Shown one piece after another: positions 1 through 7,117 of a DNA stretch of 64,000 nt (positions are counted from its first letter, which is position 1; the number at the start of each line of letters is the position of its first letter). This DNA is from Caulobacter vibrioides OR37 (lineage in GTDB: Bacteria; Pseudomonadota; Alphaproteobacteria; Caulobacterales; Caulobacteraceae): the NCBI RefSeq assembly GCF_000372645.1, contig NZ_APMP01000010.1, positions 62,001 through 126,000 on the forward strand, written 5' to 3'. A program made the translations under genes and the position numbers. The notes beneath the pieces are model-generated. The model searched no databases, was not told the DNA's origin, and saw nothing but the letters and a program-made list of their open reading frames with translations.

Positions 1-644
1 ACGTTCTGCTCGCGCAGCGCCTGGACCACGTCGCCGGTGGTCATGGAGAGCGCCGCCAGCTTCTCGGGATCCAGCCAGATCCGCATCGAATAGGCGCCCG
101 CGCCGAAGATCTGCACGTCGCCGACGCCATTGATGCGCTTCAGCCGATCGCGAACGTTCAGCTGCGCGTAATTGCTGAGGTACAGCATGTCGTAGCGGTT
201 GTTCGGCGAGATCATGTGCACGACCAGGGTCAGGTCGGGCGAGGCCTTGTCCGTCGTGACGCCGATCCGCTGCACTTCTTGAGGAAGCTTCGGCAGGGCC
301 TGGGCGACGCGGTTCTGGACCTGCACCTGGGCCTTGTCGAGGTCGGTGCCCAGGGCGAAGGTCACGGTCAGCACCATGGCCCCGTCGGCGGCCGACTGGG
401 ACGACTGGTAGATCATGCCCTCGACGCCGTTGATCGCCTGCTCCAGCGGCGCGGCGACGGTCTGGCCGATGACGGACGGGTTGGCGCCGGGATAGGCCGC
501 GCGCACGACCACGGTCGGCGGCACGACTTCCGGATACTCGCTGATCGGCAGCTGTGGCAGCGACACCAGGCCGGCGATGAAGATGATGATCGAAAGCACG
601 GCCGCGAAACGCGGTCGGCTCACGAAGAACTTGGAAAAGGACAT
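1..644 (-). CDS. RND multidrug efflux pump, inner-membrane subunit (N-terminal part, cut by window edge)
   Basis: This is the first roughly 214 codons of an AcrB/MexB-type proton-driven exporter that spans the inner membrane and works with a periplasmic adaptor and an outer-membrane channel. The N-terminus reads MSFSKFFVSRPRFAAVLSI, the usual first membrane helix of the family (residues about 10-30). The porter domain follows with typical AcrB stretches such as YPGANPSVI, AAPLEQAINGVEGM and the NRVAQALPKLPQEVQ segment. The ATG at 644 lies 172 bases downstream of the adaptor stop, so the two genes form one operon on the minus strand. The C-terminal three quarters, including the proton-relay helices, lie outside the window. 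Substrate cannot be read from this part. A place in the acrAB2-nodT type of Caulobacter operon is an inference. Confidence 0.93.
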   Translation of the reverse strand, partial: MSFSKFFVSRPRFAAVLSIIIFIAGLVSLPQLPISEYPEVVPPTVVVRAAYPGANPSVIGQTVAAPLEQAINGVEGMIYQSSQSAADGAMVLTVTFALGTDLDKAQVQVQNRVAQALPKLPQEVQRIGVTTDKASPDLTLVVHMISPNNRYDMLYLSNYAQLNVRDRLKRINGVGDVQIFGAGAYSMRIWLDPEKLAALSMTTGDVVQALREQN

Positions 645-680
645 CGTTGTCGTCCTGGGGAGAGGAGCGCGTTTGGCGAA

Positions 681-813
681 CCCCTCACCCTTGATGGGGG
701 AGGGGGAGGGGCAGGGGTGGGGGTGATCACCGAGGGGAAGGCGAGCGCGGCGCTAAGCTTCAGGCGCCGTGGTCACCCCCATCCCCGCCCTTCCCCCATC
801 GAGGGGGAAGGGA
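681..813. repeat. G-rich imperfect inverted repeat inside the efflux operon
   Basis: Positions 681-730 and 769-813 are inverted copies of a G-run-rich sequence (left copy contains GATGGGGGAGGGGG, right copy contains CCCTTCCCCCATC) separated by about 40 bases. In the transcript of the efflux operon this would fold into a large hairpin between adaptor and pump. It looks like a dispersed repetitive element rather than a simple terminator because there is no T-run on either side. Confidence 0.7.
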
Positions 814-816
814 GAG

Positions 817-1998
817 TTAGTTCTGGCCCGTGGACCGGCCCTCGACGATCTGGCGGCCGCCGACTTCCAGCTGTCCAAGGTCCGCCAGCTCGGTCTTGAC
901 CTTGACCGGCGCGACGGTGTCGCCCGGCTTGACCTTCTGCAGGCCGCCGACGATCACCCGGTCGCCGGGCTTCAGGCCCGAGCGGATAATGCGCAGATTG
1001 CCGGCCAGCGGACCGATCTCGACGGGGCGATACTCGGCCTTGTTGGAGCCGTTGACGACGACGACGTAGCGCTTGCCAAGGTCGGTCGCGACGGCGCGGT
1101 CGGGGGCCAGGGCCACCTCCCGCGACTCGGCGCTGACCAGGCGAATGCGCGCGAACAGGCCCGGCGTGAACTTGCCGTCGGCGTTGGCGAAGATCGCCCG
1201 GCCGTTGATCGTGCCGCTCTTGGCGTCCAGAGCGTTGTCGATGAAGGTCAGCTTGCCGACATGCGGATAACCGTCCTCGGTCATCAGGCCCATATAGACC
1301 GGGCTTTCCTTGCCGCGCTCGGCGGCGGCGTATTTCAGGAAGGTCTGCTCGTCAGCGTTGAAGGCCGCGTAGATCGGGGTGTCGGACACCACGGTCGTCA
1401 GCAGCGACGCCTGGGTGACCAGGTTGCCTCGGGTGATGATGGCCTTGGAAACCCGGCCGTCGATCGGCGAGGTCACCTTGGTCCATTGCAGATTGAGGCG
1501 CGCGGTCTGGAGCGCGGCCTGGGCGGCCGAGACATTGGCCTGGGCGGCGCGCTCTTCCGACGACAGTCGGTCGAATTCGCTCTGGGCCAGGGCGTTCTGC
1601 TCGATCAGGCGGCGACCGCGTTCGCGATTGACCACGGCCAGGTCCAGCTGGGCCTTGGCGCGGGCCACCTCGGCGGCGGCGCGGTCGGCCTCGGCCTGGT
1701 ACGGACGCGGATCGATCTGGAACAGCACCTGGCCCTTGGACACCCGCGCGCCCTCGGCGAAGCGGGCGCCGTCGATATAGCCCGAGACGCGCGGACGGAT
1801 CTCCACGGTGTCGATCGGCTCGAGGCGACCGGTGAAGTCATCCCATTGGCGCAGCGATTTGAACGCGACGTCGGTGACGGTGACCTGGACGGGCGGAGCG
1901 GCGGCGGTCTGTTCTTGCTTGGCCTGGGCGGAGCAGGCGGCAAGCACGGCCACCGCCGCCAGGCCGGCGAAGGAGGTGATGACGGGCTGGAGACGCAT
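817..1998 (-). CDS. RND efflux periplasmic adaptor (membrane fusion) lipoprotein
   Basis: This 393-residue adaptor links an RND pump to an outer-membrane channel. From the ATG at 1998 it begins with a lipoprotein signal (MRLQPVITSFAGLAAVAVLAAC) in which the LAAC lipobox gives a lipidated cysteine near residue 22. Family features follow in order: the lipoyl half-motif RPRVSGYIDGARFAEGARVSKGQVLFQID, a coiled-coil hairpin rich in Ala/Arg/Glu (about 85-150), the second lipoyl half with KVTSPIDGRV, then the beta-barrel and membrane-proximal domains. An earlier in-frame ATG at 2058 overlaps the stop of the upstream small ORF (ATGA). It would add 20 residues before the signal sequence, so 1998 is preferred, although translational coupling from 2058 is possible. 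The pump gene follows downstream. Confidence 0.93.
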   Translation of the reverse strand: MRLQPVITSFAGLAAVAVLAACSAQAKQEQTAAAPPVQVTVTDVAFKSLRQWDDFTGRLEPIDTVEIRPRVSGYIDGARFAEGARVSKGQVLFQIDPRPYQAEADRAAAEVARAKAQLDLAVVNRERGRRLIEQNALAQSEFDRLSSEERAAQANVSAAQAALQTARLNLQWTKVTSPIDGRVSKAIITRGNLVTQASLLTTVVSDTPIYAAFNADEQTFLKYAAAERGKESPVYMGLMTEDGYPHVGKLTFIDNALDAKSGTINGRAIFANADGKFTPGLFARIRLVSAESREVALAPDRAVATDLGKRYVVVVNGSNKAEYRPVEIGPLAGNLRIIRSGLKPGDRVIVGGLQKVKPGDTVAPVKVKTELADLGQLEVGGRQIVEGRSTGQN

Positions 1999-2054
1999 GG
2001 GGAGGAACCCTGTCGGACGGTGAAGCGGGGAGGAACGGCGGACGTGTCTGATTG

Positions 2055-2240
2055 TCATTCCCAAACGGGCCGGCGGGCGGCGCGTCGGGTGTTCGAAGTC
2101 CAGGTATCGCCCAGGGCCCGGACCGTGGCGCGGCCAAGCCAGCGATGGCTGGCGCGGACCTCGGGCTTGAGGAAAGCCAGAAACCCCTTGGAAGACTTGG
2201 CTTGGGGCGCGTCGGCGTGAACGTTTGTTTGCGGGGGCAT
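2055..2240 (-). CDS. Small basic protein of unknown function leading the efflux operon
   Basis: This 61-residue ORF begins 11 bases after an AAAAAAGGAG Shine-Dalgarno stretch, the best ribosome binding site of this operon. It ends with a TGA that overlaps an in-frame ATG of the efflux adaptor. The product is basic, without a signal peptide or membrane segment (starts MPPQTNVHADAPQAKSSKGF, ends RAARRPVWE). No family was recognised. Its position as the first cistron, divergent from the TetR gene, suggests a leader or a small partner of the efflux system. It could also be a non-coding leader with a chance ORF; the strong binding site and the stop/start overlap are the only evidence for translation. 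Confidence 0.5.
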   Translation of the reverse strand: MPPQTNVHADAPQAKSSKGFLAFLKPEVRASHRWLGRATVRALGDTWTSNTRRAARRPVWE

Positions 2241-2362
2241 TGGCGCGCGCTCCTTTTTTGGGGTTAAAGAGTGAAATGTCGCAGGGCCTGTTACTTGACC
2301 CGGGCGACCGGAAAGACGATTTAGGATGTGACGAGACCGTTCGGTATCATCGCGCCACGGCG

Positions 2363-2386
2363 GAGAGATACTGACCGGTAACTCTC
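2363..2386. promoter_or_regulatory. Candidate TetR operator between tetR and the efflux operon
   Basis: GAGAGATAC and GTAACTCTC form a 9-bp dyad with 8 matching positions around the 6-base spacer TGACCG. It lies 24 bases upstream of the tetR start and within the divergent promoter region, the usual position for an autoregulatory TetR-family operator. The assignment to this repressor is inferred from position only. Confidence 0.6.
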
Positions 2387-2409
2387 ACGTCAAGGAGAGG
2401 CCTGCCAAA

Positions 2410-3054
2410 ATGGCGACAAGAAATTCTGGGGACGTTGTCGGGGGCGACACGGAAGCAGCGGTCGGGGCTCCCCCCGGTTCGCCCGCGTCCAAGCGTCCGG
2501 CGCGCGACCGGATCTTCGAAACCGCCCGCGAGCTGTTTTATCAGCACGGCATCCGGGCGGTCGGCGTCGAGACCATCGCCGCCGAGGCCGAAGCCACCAA
2601 GATGACGCTCTATCGGAACTTCCCGTCCAAGGACGAGCTGGTCGCCGAGGTCCTGCGCGAGCAGGAGCGAGAGTACTGGGCCTGGTGGGAAGAGGTGACG
2701 GCCTGCTGCTGCGCCGACCCGCGCGCCCAGTTAGAAGCCATCTTCGACGCCTTCGAGACCAAGGCCTGCAACAAGGACGTGCTGGGCTGCCCGCTGTCGA
2801 ACGCGGCGATCGAGCTGCACGAGGAGGGCCACCCCGCCCAGGTGGTGTCGGTCAACTACAAGAAGGAGCTGTACCGCCGGCTGGTCGACCTGACCCGTCG
2901 CGCCGGCGCCAAGGACGACGACCTGGCCGACGCCTTGATGCTTCTGATGGAAGGCGCGTCCGGCGCCCGCGTGACGCTCGGCGCTGGCGGCCCGGTGCGC
3001 GCCGTGGCCCGGTCAGCCCGGGCGCTGATCAAGTACCACCTGGACGGTTGCTGA
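2410..3054 (+). CDS. TetR/AcrR-family transcriptional repressor, probable regulator of the divergent efflux operon
   Basis: This 214-residue protein has an N-terminal TetR helix-turn-helix at about residues 32-78 (RDRIFETARELFYQHGI...VETIAAEAEATKMTLYRNFPSKDEL). It is preceded by an unusually long, low-complexity Gly/Ala/Pro leader of about 30 residues. The ligand-binding half contains a Cys triplet (TACCCADP) and the GCPLSNAAIEL segment seen in many repressors of efflux pumps. AAGGAGAGG sits 10 bases before the ATG. Divergent orientation to the adaptor gene and the shared inverted repeat suggest that it represses both itself and the pump until a drug-like ligand binds. It may be the counterpart of Caulobacter TipR, but that name is not certain from sequence alone. 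Confidence 0.88.
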   Translation: MATRNSGDVVGGDTEAAVGAPPGSPASKRPARDRIFETARELFYQHGIRAVGVETIAAEAEATKMTLYRNFPSKDELVAEVLREQEREYWAWWEEVTACCCADPRAQLEAIFDAFETKACNKDVLGCPLSNAAIELHEEGHPAQVVSVNYKKELYRRLVDLTRRAGAKDDDLADALMLLMEGASGARVTLGAGGPVRAVARSARALIKYHLDGC

Positions 3055-3124
3055 ACGGTCGCGCTCCCGAGCCTCTCGAAGGGCGAGCGCCCTCGATCTT
3101 AGCAGCGGGAGCCGATCGGCCCCC

Positions 3125-3799
3125 TCACGATCGGGCGCGGCTGGGGCTCTTCGCGCGCCGCTCCAGCGCCAGCAACGCCAGAAGCGCCAGGAAAGCGAAG
3201 ACCAGCAGCATCAGCGACAGGCGATGGGCCTCTCCCCACTCCAGCGCCTCGACCAGGCGATAGATCTCGGTCGACAGCACGGCGGTGTGGCCGGGGATAT
3301 TCCCGCCCAGCATCATCACCACCCCGAACTCCCCGATCGTATGGGCGAAGACCAGGATCGCGGCGGCGACATAGCCGGGCAGCGACAGCGGCAGGGCCAC
3401 GCGCCAGAACCGCGCCCAGGGCGAGGCGCCCAGGGTGGCGGCCGCCTCCAGCGCCTCGTCGCCGACGGTCAGGAAGGCGTTGCGCAACGGCTGCACCGCG
3501 AAGGGCAGCGCGTAGATCAGCGATCCGATCACGAGCCCCTCGAAGGTGAAGGCCAGGGTTCGGATCCCGAACGGATGTAGCAACGTCATCAGGGGGCTCT
3601 TCGGCCCCAGGGCGATCAGCAGATAGAACCCCAGCACCGTCGGCGGCAGCACGATCGGCAGGGCGACCAGCGCCGTCACCGGGGTTCGCAAGGCCGAACG
3701 TCCGCGCGCCAGCCACCAAGACAGCGGCGAGGCCAGGGCCAGCAGCAGCAGGGTGGTCAGCCCCGCCAGCTTGGCCGTCAGCCACAGGACATCCGTCAC
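3125..3799 (-). CDS. modB: Molybdate ABC transporter permease
   Basis: The 224-residue product is an inner-membrane permease with about five hydrophobic helices. It carries the ABC-binding EAA loop DEALEAAATLGASPWARFWRVALP near residues 134-155, and ends in a basic tail. The sequence PIVLPPTVLGFYLL is characteristic of ModB and CysT/W-type permeases. A GTG start at 3799 leaves a single base after the modA stop, so the two are translationally linked. The ATPase gene modC that normally follows is absent: the next gene downstream is the convergent tetR. The ATPase must therefore come from elsewhere in the genome if this transporter works. Confidence 0.92.
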   Translation of the reverse strand: MTDVLWLTAKLAGLTTLLLLALASPLSWWLARGRSALRTPVTALVALPIVLPPTVLGFYLLIALGPKSPLMTLLHPFGIRTLAFTFEGLVIGSLIYALPFAVQPLRNAFLTVGDEALEAAATLGASPWARFWRVALPLSLPGYVAAAILVFAHTIGEFGVVMMLGGNIPGHTAVLSTEIYRLVEALEWGEAHRLSLMLLVFAFLALLALLALERRAKSPSRARS

Positions 3800-3800
3800 C

Positions 3801-4559
3801 TCAGCGCGCCTCGTAGCCGTAGCGTCGGATGATCGCCTTCGCCTCCGGCCCCTTCAGGAACGCGAGAAAGGCCCTGGCCGCCTCGCTTTTTTCGCCAGTC
3901 TTCAGCAGAACCGCCTGCTGATCGATCGGGGCGTGGTCGGCGGCCGGGACCAGCCAACGCGAACCGCCCGGCTCGTTGATCACCTGCGACAGGGCCACGA
4001 AGCCGAGCTCGGCCGCGCCGGTCTGGACGTACTGGAAGGCCTGGGTGATCGAGCTGCCCTGAACGATCTTGGGCTTCAGCGCATCATAGAGCTTCAGCTT
4101 GGTCAGGGTCTCGACCGCCGCCTCGCCATAGGGCGCGGTCTTGGGGTCGGCGATCGACAGCTTCTCGAACTTGCCGGTCTTGAGGACCGCCCCCTTGCCG
4201 TCCACCAGGCCCGGCGTCTTGCTGTAGAGCACCAGCCGACCCGTGGCGTAGGTGAAGCGCGATCCCGGAACCGCCAAGCCCTCCGCCTCGGCCTTCAGCG
4301 GCCTCTCGGCGTCGGCCGACAGGAACACCTCGAACGGCGCGCCATTGGCGATCTGGGCGTAGAATTGGCCCGACGAGCCGAAGCTCAGGTTCGCCTCATG
4401 GCCGGTCTTGGCCTTGAAGCGCGCGGCGATCTCCTTGGCGGCGTCGGTGAAGTTGGCGGCCACGGCCACCTTGGTCTCGCCGGCCAGGGCGGCGCCGCCC
4501 AGCGCCAGCGAAAGGACGCCGGCGATGGCGGCGATCAGCATCGGACGACGGGCGATCAT
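3801..4559 (-). CDS. modA: Periplasmic molybdate-binding protein
   Basis: The 252-residue protein starts with a Sec signal peptide (MIARRPMLIAAIAGVLSLALGGAALA, cleavage near residue 26). It continues with ModA hallmarks: AANFTDAAKEIAARF, the oxyanion-binding segment NLSFGSSGQFYAQIANGAPFEVFLSAD (about residues 58-85) and the C-terminal hinge half with VQTGAAELGFVALSQV. It captures molybdate or tungstate in the periplasm and delivers it to ModB. The start lies 24 bases upstream of nothing but the short intergenic region shared with the ModE-type regulator, and a ModE-box-like palindrome sits there. Confidence 0.94.
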   Translation of the reverse strand: MIARRPMLIAAIAGVLSLALGGAALAGETKVAVAANFTDAAKEIAARFKAKTGHEANLSFGSSGQFYAQIANGAPFEVFLSADAERPLKAEAEGLAVPGSRFTYATGRLVLYSKTPGLVDGKGAVLKTGKFEKLSIADPKTAPYGEAAVETLTKLKLYDALKPKIVQGSSITQAFQYVQTGAAELGFVALSQVINEPGGSRWLVPAADHAPIDQQAVLLKTGEKSEAARAFLAFLKGPEAKAIIRRYGYEAR

Positions 4560-4583
4560 CTGGTAATCCTGGTCTTGGCGCAG

Positions 4584-4609
4584 CGGTTATGCAGCGCAAC
4601 TACATAACG
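4584..4609. promoter_or_regulatory. ModE-box-like palindrome between modA and the modE-type gene
   Basis: The left half CGGTTATGCA and right half TACATAACG form a dyad whose inner arms TTATG (4587-4591) and CATAA (4603-4607) match perfectly with an 11-base spacer. It resembles the known ModE box of proteobacteria, with CGNTAT-type outer halves. Its site between the modA start (4559) and the regulator start (4630) fits repression of molybdate uptake by molybdate-loaded ModE. Confidence 0.7.
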
Positions 4610-4629
4610 ATGGAAACGCGGGCCGACCA

Positions 4630-5394
4630 GTGACGGATGACTTCAGCGCCTCCCTGATCCTGAAACGCGGCGGATTGGCGCGCGTGGGGCTTGAGCGCAT
4701 CGCGCTTCTGGAGGCGATCGCGCGGCTGGGATCGATCAGCGCGGCGGCCAAGGACACCGGCCTTTCCTATAAGGGCGCCTGGGACGGGGTTCAGGCGCTG
4801 AACAACCTGTTCGACGCGCCCCTGGTGAGCGCCGCGCCAGGCGGCAGGTCCGGCGGAACGGCCAAGGTCACGCCGCGCGGCCAGGCGGTGATCCGCGCCT
4901 TCCGCGCCGCCGAGCGCGAGATCGGCGCCGCCTTCGCTCGATTGGAAGCCGACCTCTCGGGCGACGCGGACCTTCTCTGGAGCCTGGGCCTGCGCACCAG
5001 CGCCCGCAACGCCCTGCGCGGCGTCGTGACCGCGATCGAGGGCGACGGCGTCACCGCGACCGTCTCCTTGTCCCTGGCCGAGGACCTGTCGTTGCGCGCC
5101 GCGATCACCCGGCGCAGCGTCGAGGACCTGGGTCTCGCGACCGGCCGGACGGCGATCGCCCTGATCAAGTCCAGCCTCGTGCGGGTGGAGGACGGCGACG
5201 GCGAGAACCGACTCGCCGGCCAGCTCGTCGACCGCGAGGCCAGCGAGACCTCCGCCGAGGCGACGATCGCCCTCCCGGCTGGCAAGACCTTGACCGCCAC
5301 CCTGAAGCCCGGCGACCCGGCTTGGCCCCTGCCCGTCGGGGCGCGCGTGGAAGCCCGCGTCGCCGCGTCCGACGTGATCCTGGCGGTCGACTAA
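4630..5394 (+). CDS. modE: ModE-type molybdate-responsive transcriptional regulator
   Basis: This 254-residue protein combines an N-terminal LysR-like winged helix-turn-helix (about residues 15-85: LERIALLEAIARLGSISAAAKDTGLSYKGAWDGVQALN) with two C-terminal TOBE/Mop modules (about 120-185 and 190-254; TSARNALRGVV... and AEATIALPAGKTLTATLKPGD), the full ModE layout. The GTG start at 4630 gives an N-terminus of usual length. Molybdate binding to the TOBE domains promotes dimer binding to the box at 4584-4609, which represses modAB and probably itself. It reads away from modA. Confidence 0.9.
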   Translation: MTDDFSASLILKRGGLARVGLERIALLEAIARLGSISAAAKDTGLSYKGAWDGVQALNNLFDAPLVSAAPGGRSGGTAKVTPRGQAVIRAFRAAEREIGAAFARLEADLSGDADLLWSLGLRTSARNALRGVVTAIEGDGVTATVSLSLAEDLSLRAAITRRSVEDLGLATGRTAIALIKSSLVRVEDGDGENRLAGQLVDREASETSAEATIALPAGKTLTATLKPGDPAWPLPVGARVEARVAASDVILAVD

Positions 5395-5433
5395 GGTCTC
5401 CGTCCGCTCCGCCCGCGCCCTGGAGCCCAGACC

Positions 5434-5453
5434 GCCCAAGCTTTGCATTGGGC
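5434..5453. promoter_or_regulatory. Short inverted repeat upstream of the sigma factor gene
   Basis: GCCCAA (5434-5439) and TTGGGC (5448-5453) form a perfect 6-bp dyad with an 8-base spacer. It lies between the modE-type stop and the sigma factor start. It could be a weak terminator of the former or a regulatory site of the latter; there is no T-run. Confidence 0.3.
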
Positions 5454-5488
5454 TAGCTGTCACAATCGGCTGATAGCAGATTTGGCCC

Positions 5489-6094
5489 ATGACCCTGGCG
5501 ACCCAAGAGCGGGCGATCTGGCTGGCGCGTAACGCGCTGCCGCACGAGCCGGCGCTGCGCGCCTGGCTCTCGCGTCGTCCGCTCGCCGGGCTGGAAGTCG
5601 ACGACATCGTCCAAGAGACCTACGCGATCCTCGCGGCGCTGGAGGCGGTCGACCACATCCAAACCCCGCGCACCTATATGTTCGAGGTGGCCAAGTCGGT
5701 GATCCTGCGAAGTCTTCGCCGCAGCCGCATCGTGGCCTTCGAAGCGCTCGCGGAGGCCGAGGCCCTGGTCCCGCCCAGCGCCGAACCTTCGCCCGAGACC
5801 GTGGCGGCCGACCGCCAGGAATTGTCGCGCATCGCCGCCCTGATCGCGGGCCTGCCGACCAAGTGTCGAGAGGCCTTCACCCTGCGCAAGGTCCATGGCC
5901 TGTCGCAGCGCGAGGTCGCCCAACGTATGGGCGTCTCCGAAAACACGGTCGAGAAGCACGTTGGAAAAGGCATCGGCGTGCTGATGAAGGCGATGGGGCG
6001 TGGCGGAAACGGACGCTTCCAGGCATCTAAGGACCGTAGCAGCGAGGACCCGATCGAAGTTGACCACGATCCGAGAGAGCAGCGCCGACATTGA
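5489..6094 (+). CDS. ECF RNA polymerase sigma factor, FecI type
   Basis: A 201-residue group IV sigma factor. Region 2 lies at about residues 20-75 (LEVDDIVQETYAILAALE... TYMFEVAKSVILRSLRR). Region 4 lies at about 110-170 (LPTKCREAFTLRKVHGLSQREVAQRMGVSENTVEKHV), with the GLSQREVA helix-turn-helix typical of FecI-like factors. It is followed immediately by a FecR-like gene that overlaps its 3' end, then by an STN-containing TonB receptor. This is the three-part cell-surface signalling arrangement in which a ligand-bound receptor releases the sigma factor through FecR. The target is most likely the receptor operon itself. The 3' tail after region 4 is polar and contains the start of fecR in another frame. 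Confidence 0.93.
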   Translation: MTLATQERAIWLARNALPHEPALRAWLSRRPLAGLEVDDIVQETYAILAALEAVDHIQTPRTYMFEVAKSVILRSLRRSRIVAFEALAEAEALVPPSAEPSPETVAADRQELSRIAALIAGLPTKCREAFTLRKVHGLSQREVAQRMGVSENTVEKHVGKGIGVLMKAMGRGGNGRFQASKDRSSEDPIEVDHDPREQRRH

Positions 6095-7025
6095 CGCCGC
6101 CGCGGCCCGATGGGCCGCGCGCGTCGATCGAGGGCCGCTGTCGGACAAGGAGCAGGCCGATCTCGAAGCCTGGGCGGCGCGGGATCCCCGCCGGGCCGGC
6201 GCCTACGCCAAGGCCTTGGCGATCAGCGCCCACCTGGATCGCGCCCAAGGTCTCAGCGCCGCGTTTTCGCCCTCGACCCATCCCGTGGCCCGCGCCGCCG
6301 ACCGGCGCCGCCTGTTGGCGACGGGAGGCATCCTGGCCGCCGCCTCGGTGGTGGGCGCGGTTGGCTATGGCGCGATGAGCCTGCGCGGCCGCATGACCAC
6401 CAGCAAGGGCGATATCCGCCGCGCGCCGCTCAGCGACGGCTCGGCCGTCACCCTGAACACCGCCACGACGATCCGCGCGGCCTTCGACGGCAAGATGCGG
6501 CGCGTCGACCTGCTGCGCGGCGAAGCTCTGTTCGATGTCGCCAAGGACCCCGCCCGCCCCTTCGTGGTCGTGGCCGGCGATGTGCGCGTGCGCGCGGTCG
6601 GCACCAGCTTCACGGTGCGCGCCCACGCCGACGGCGAAGTCGGGGTGATCGTCCGGGAAGGCGTCGTCGAGGTCTGGCGTGGATCCCAGGGCAAGCCGGT
6701 GCGCCTGGCCGCCGAGCACGCCATACAGGTGGCCAGCCTGGGCGCCTTGACGCCCACCGTGGTCGGGGCGGCCGCTGTCGACCGGGCCCTGGCCTGGCGA
6801 CAAGGCCAGATCGACTTGGACGGCCTGACACTGGGCCAGGCGGCCGAGGAGTTCGCGCGCTATTCCGATCGCCGGATCGTCATCGACGACCCGACGGTGG
6901 CCCGATTGAAGATGACCGGCCTGTTCTCGGCCAGCGACCCCGACGGCTTCGCCAAGGCCGCCGCCATGAGCCTGGGGCTGACCGCCACGCCGCGCGCCGA
7001 CGGCGTCCGCCTGAGCCGCGGCTGA
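6000..7025 (+). CDS. FecR-type anti-sigma factor / sigma regulator
   Basis: The 341-residue protein has an N-terminal cytoplasmic DUF4880-like segment (DIDAAAARWAARVDRGPLSDKEQADLEAWAARDPRRAGAYAKA). One membrane helix follows at about residues 103-123 (LATGGILAAASVVGAVGYGAM), then the periplasmic FecR domain (SDGSAVTLNTATTIRAAFDGKMRRVDLLRGEALFDVAKDPARPF... VRAVGTSFTV), and a C-terminal STN-like signal-receiving part (LTLGQAAEEFARYSDRRIVIDDPTVARLKMTGLFSASD). The GTG at 6000 overlaps the sigma gene by 95 bases. A TTG at 6060 would also give a family-like N-terminus, so the exact start is uncertain. It should hold or activate the sigma factor until the downstream receptor signals. Confidence 0.9.
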   Translation: MAETDASRHLRTVAARTRSKLTTIRESSADIDAAAARWAARVDRGPLSDKEQADLEAWAARDPRRAGAYAKALAISAHLDRAQGLSAAFSPSTHPVARAADRRRLLATGGILAAASVVGAVGYGAMSLRGRMTTSKGDIRRAPLSDGSAVTLNTATTIRAAFDGKMRRVDLLRGEALFDVAKDPARPFVVVAGDVRVRAVGTSFTVRAHADGEVGVIVREGVVEVWRGSQGKPVRLAAEHAIQVASLGALTPTVVGAAAVDRALAWRQGQIDLDGLTLGQAAEEFARYSDRRIVIDDPTVARLKMTGLFSASDPDGFAKAAAMSLGLTATPRADGVRLSRG

Positions 7026-7117
7026 ACTTTTTTCGGAGACGACATGGCGGGAGCGTCTTCGTCGAGGCTCCACCCCGATGAGGCCGGCGCGGGACCGGCG
7101 GAATTCGGGGCGACACC

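Noticed and set aside
769..2220. 483-codon plus-strand frame over the efflux adaptor
   Set aside because: Antisense shadow; it crosses the repeat element and the promoter region without any recognisable domain.
3055..3124. Possible terminator between tetR and modB
   Set aside because: Only short imperfect complementarity around CTCGAAGGGCGAG was found, without a T-run.
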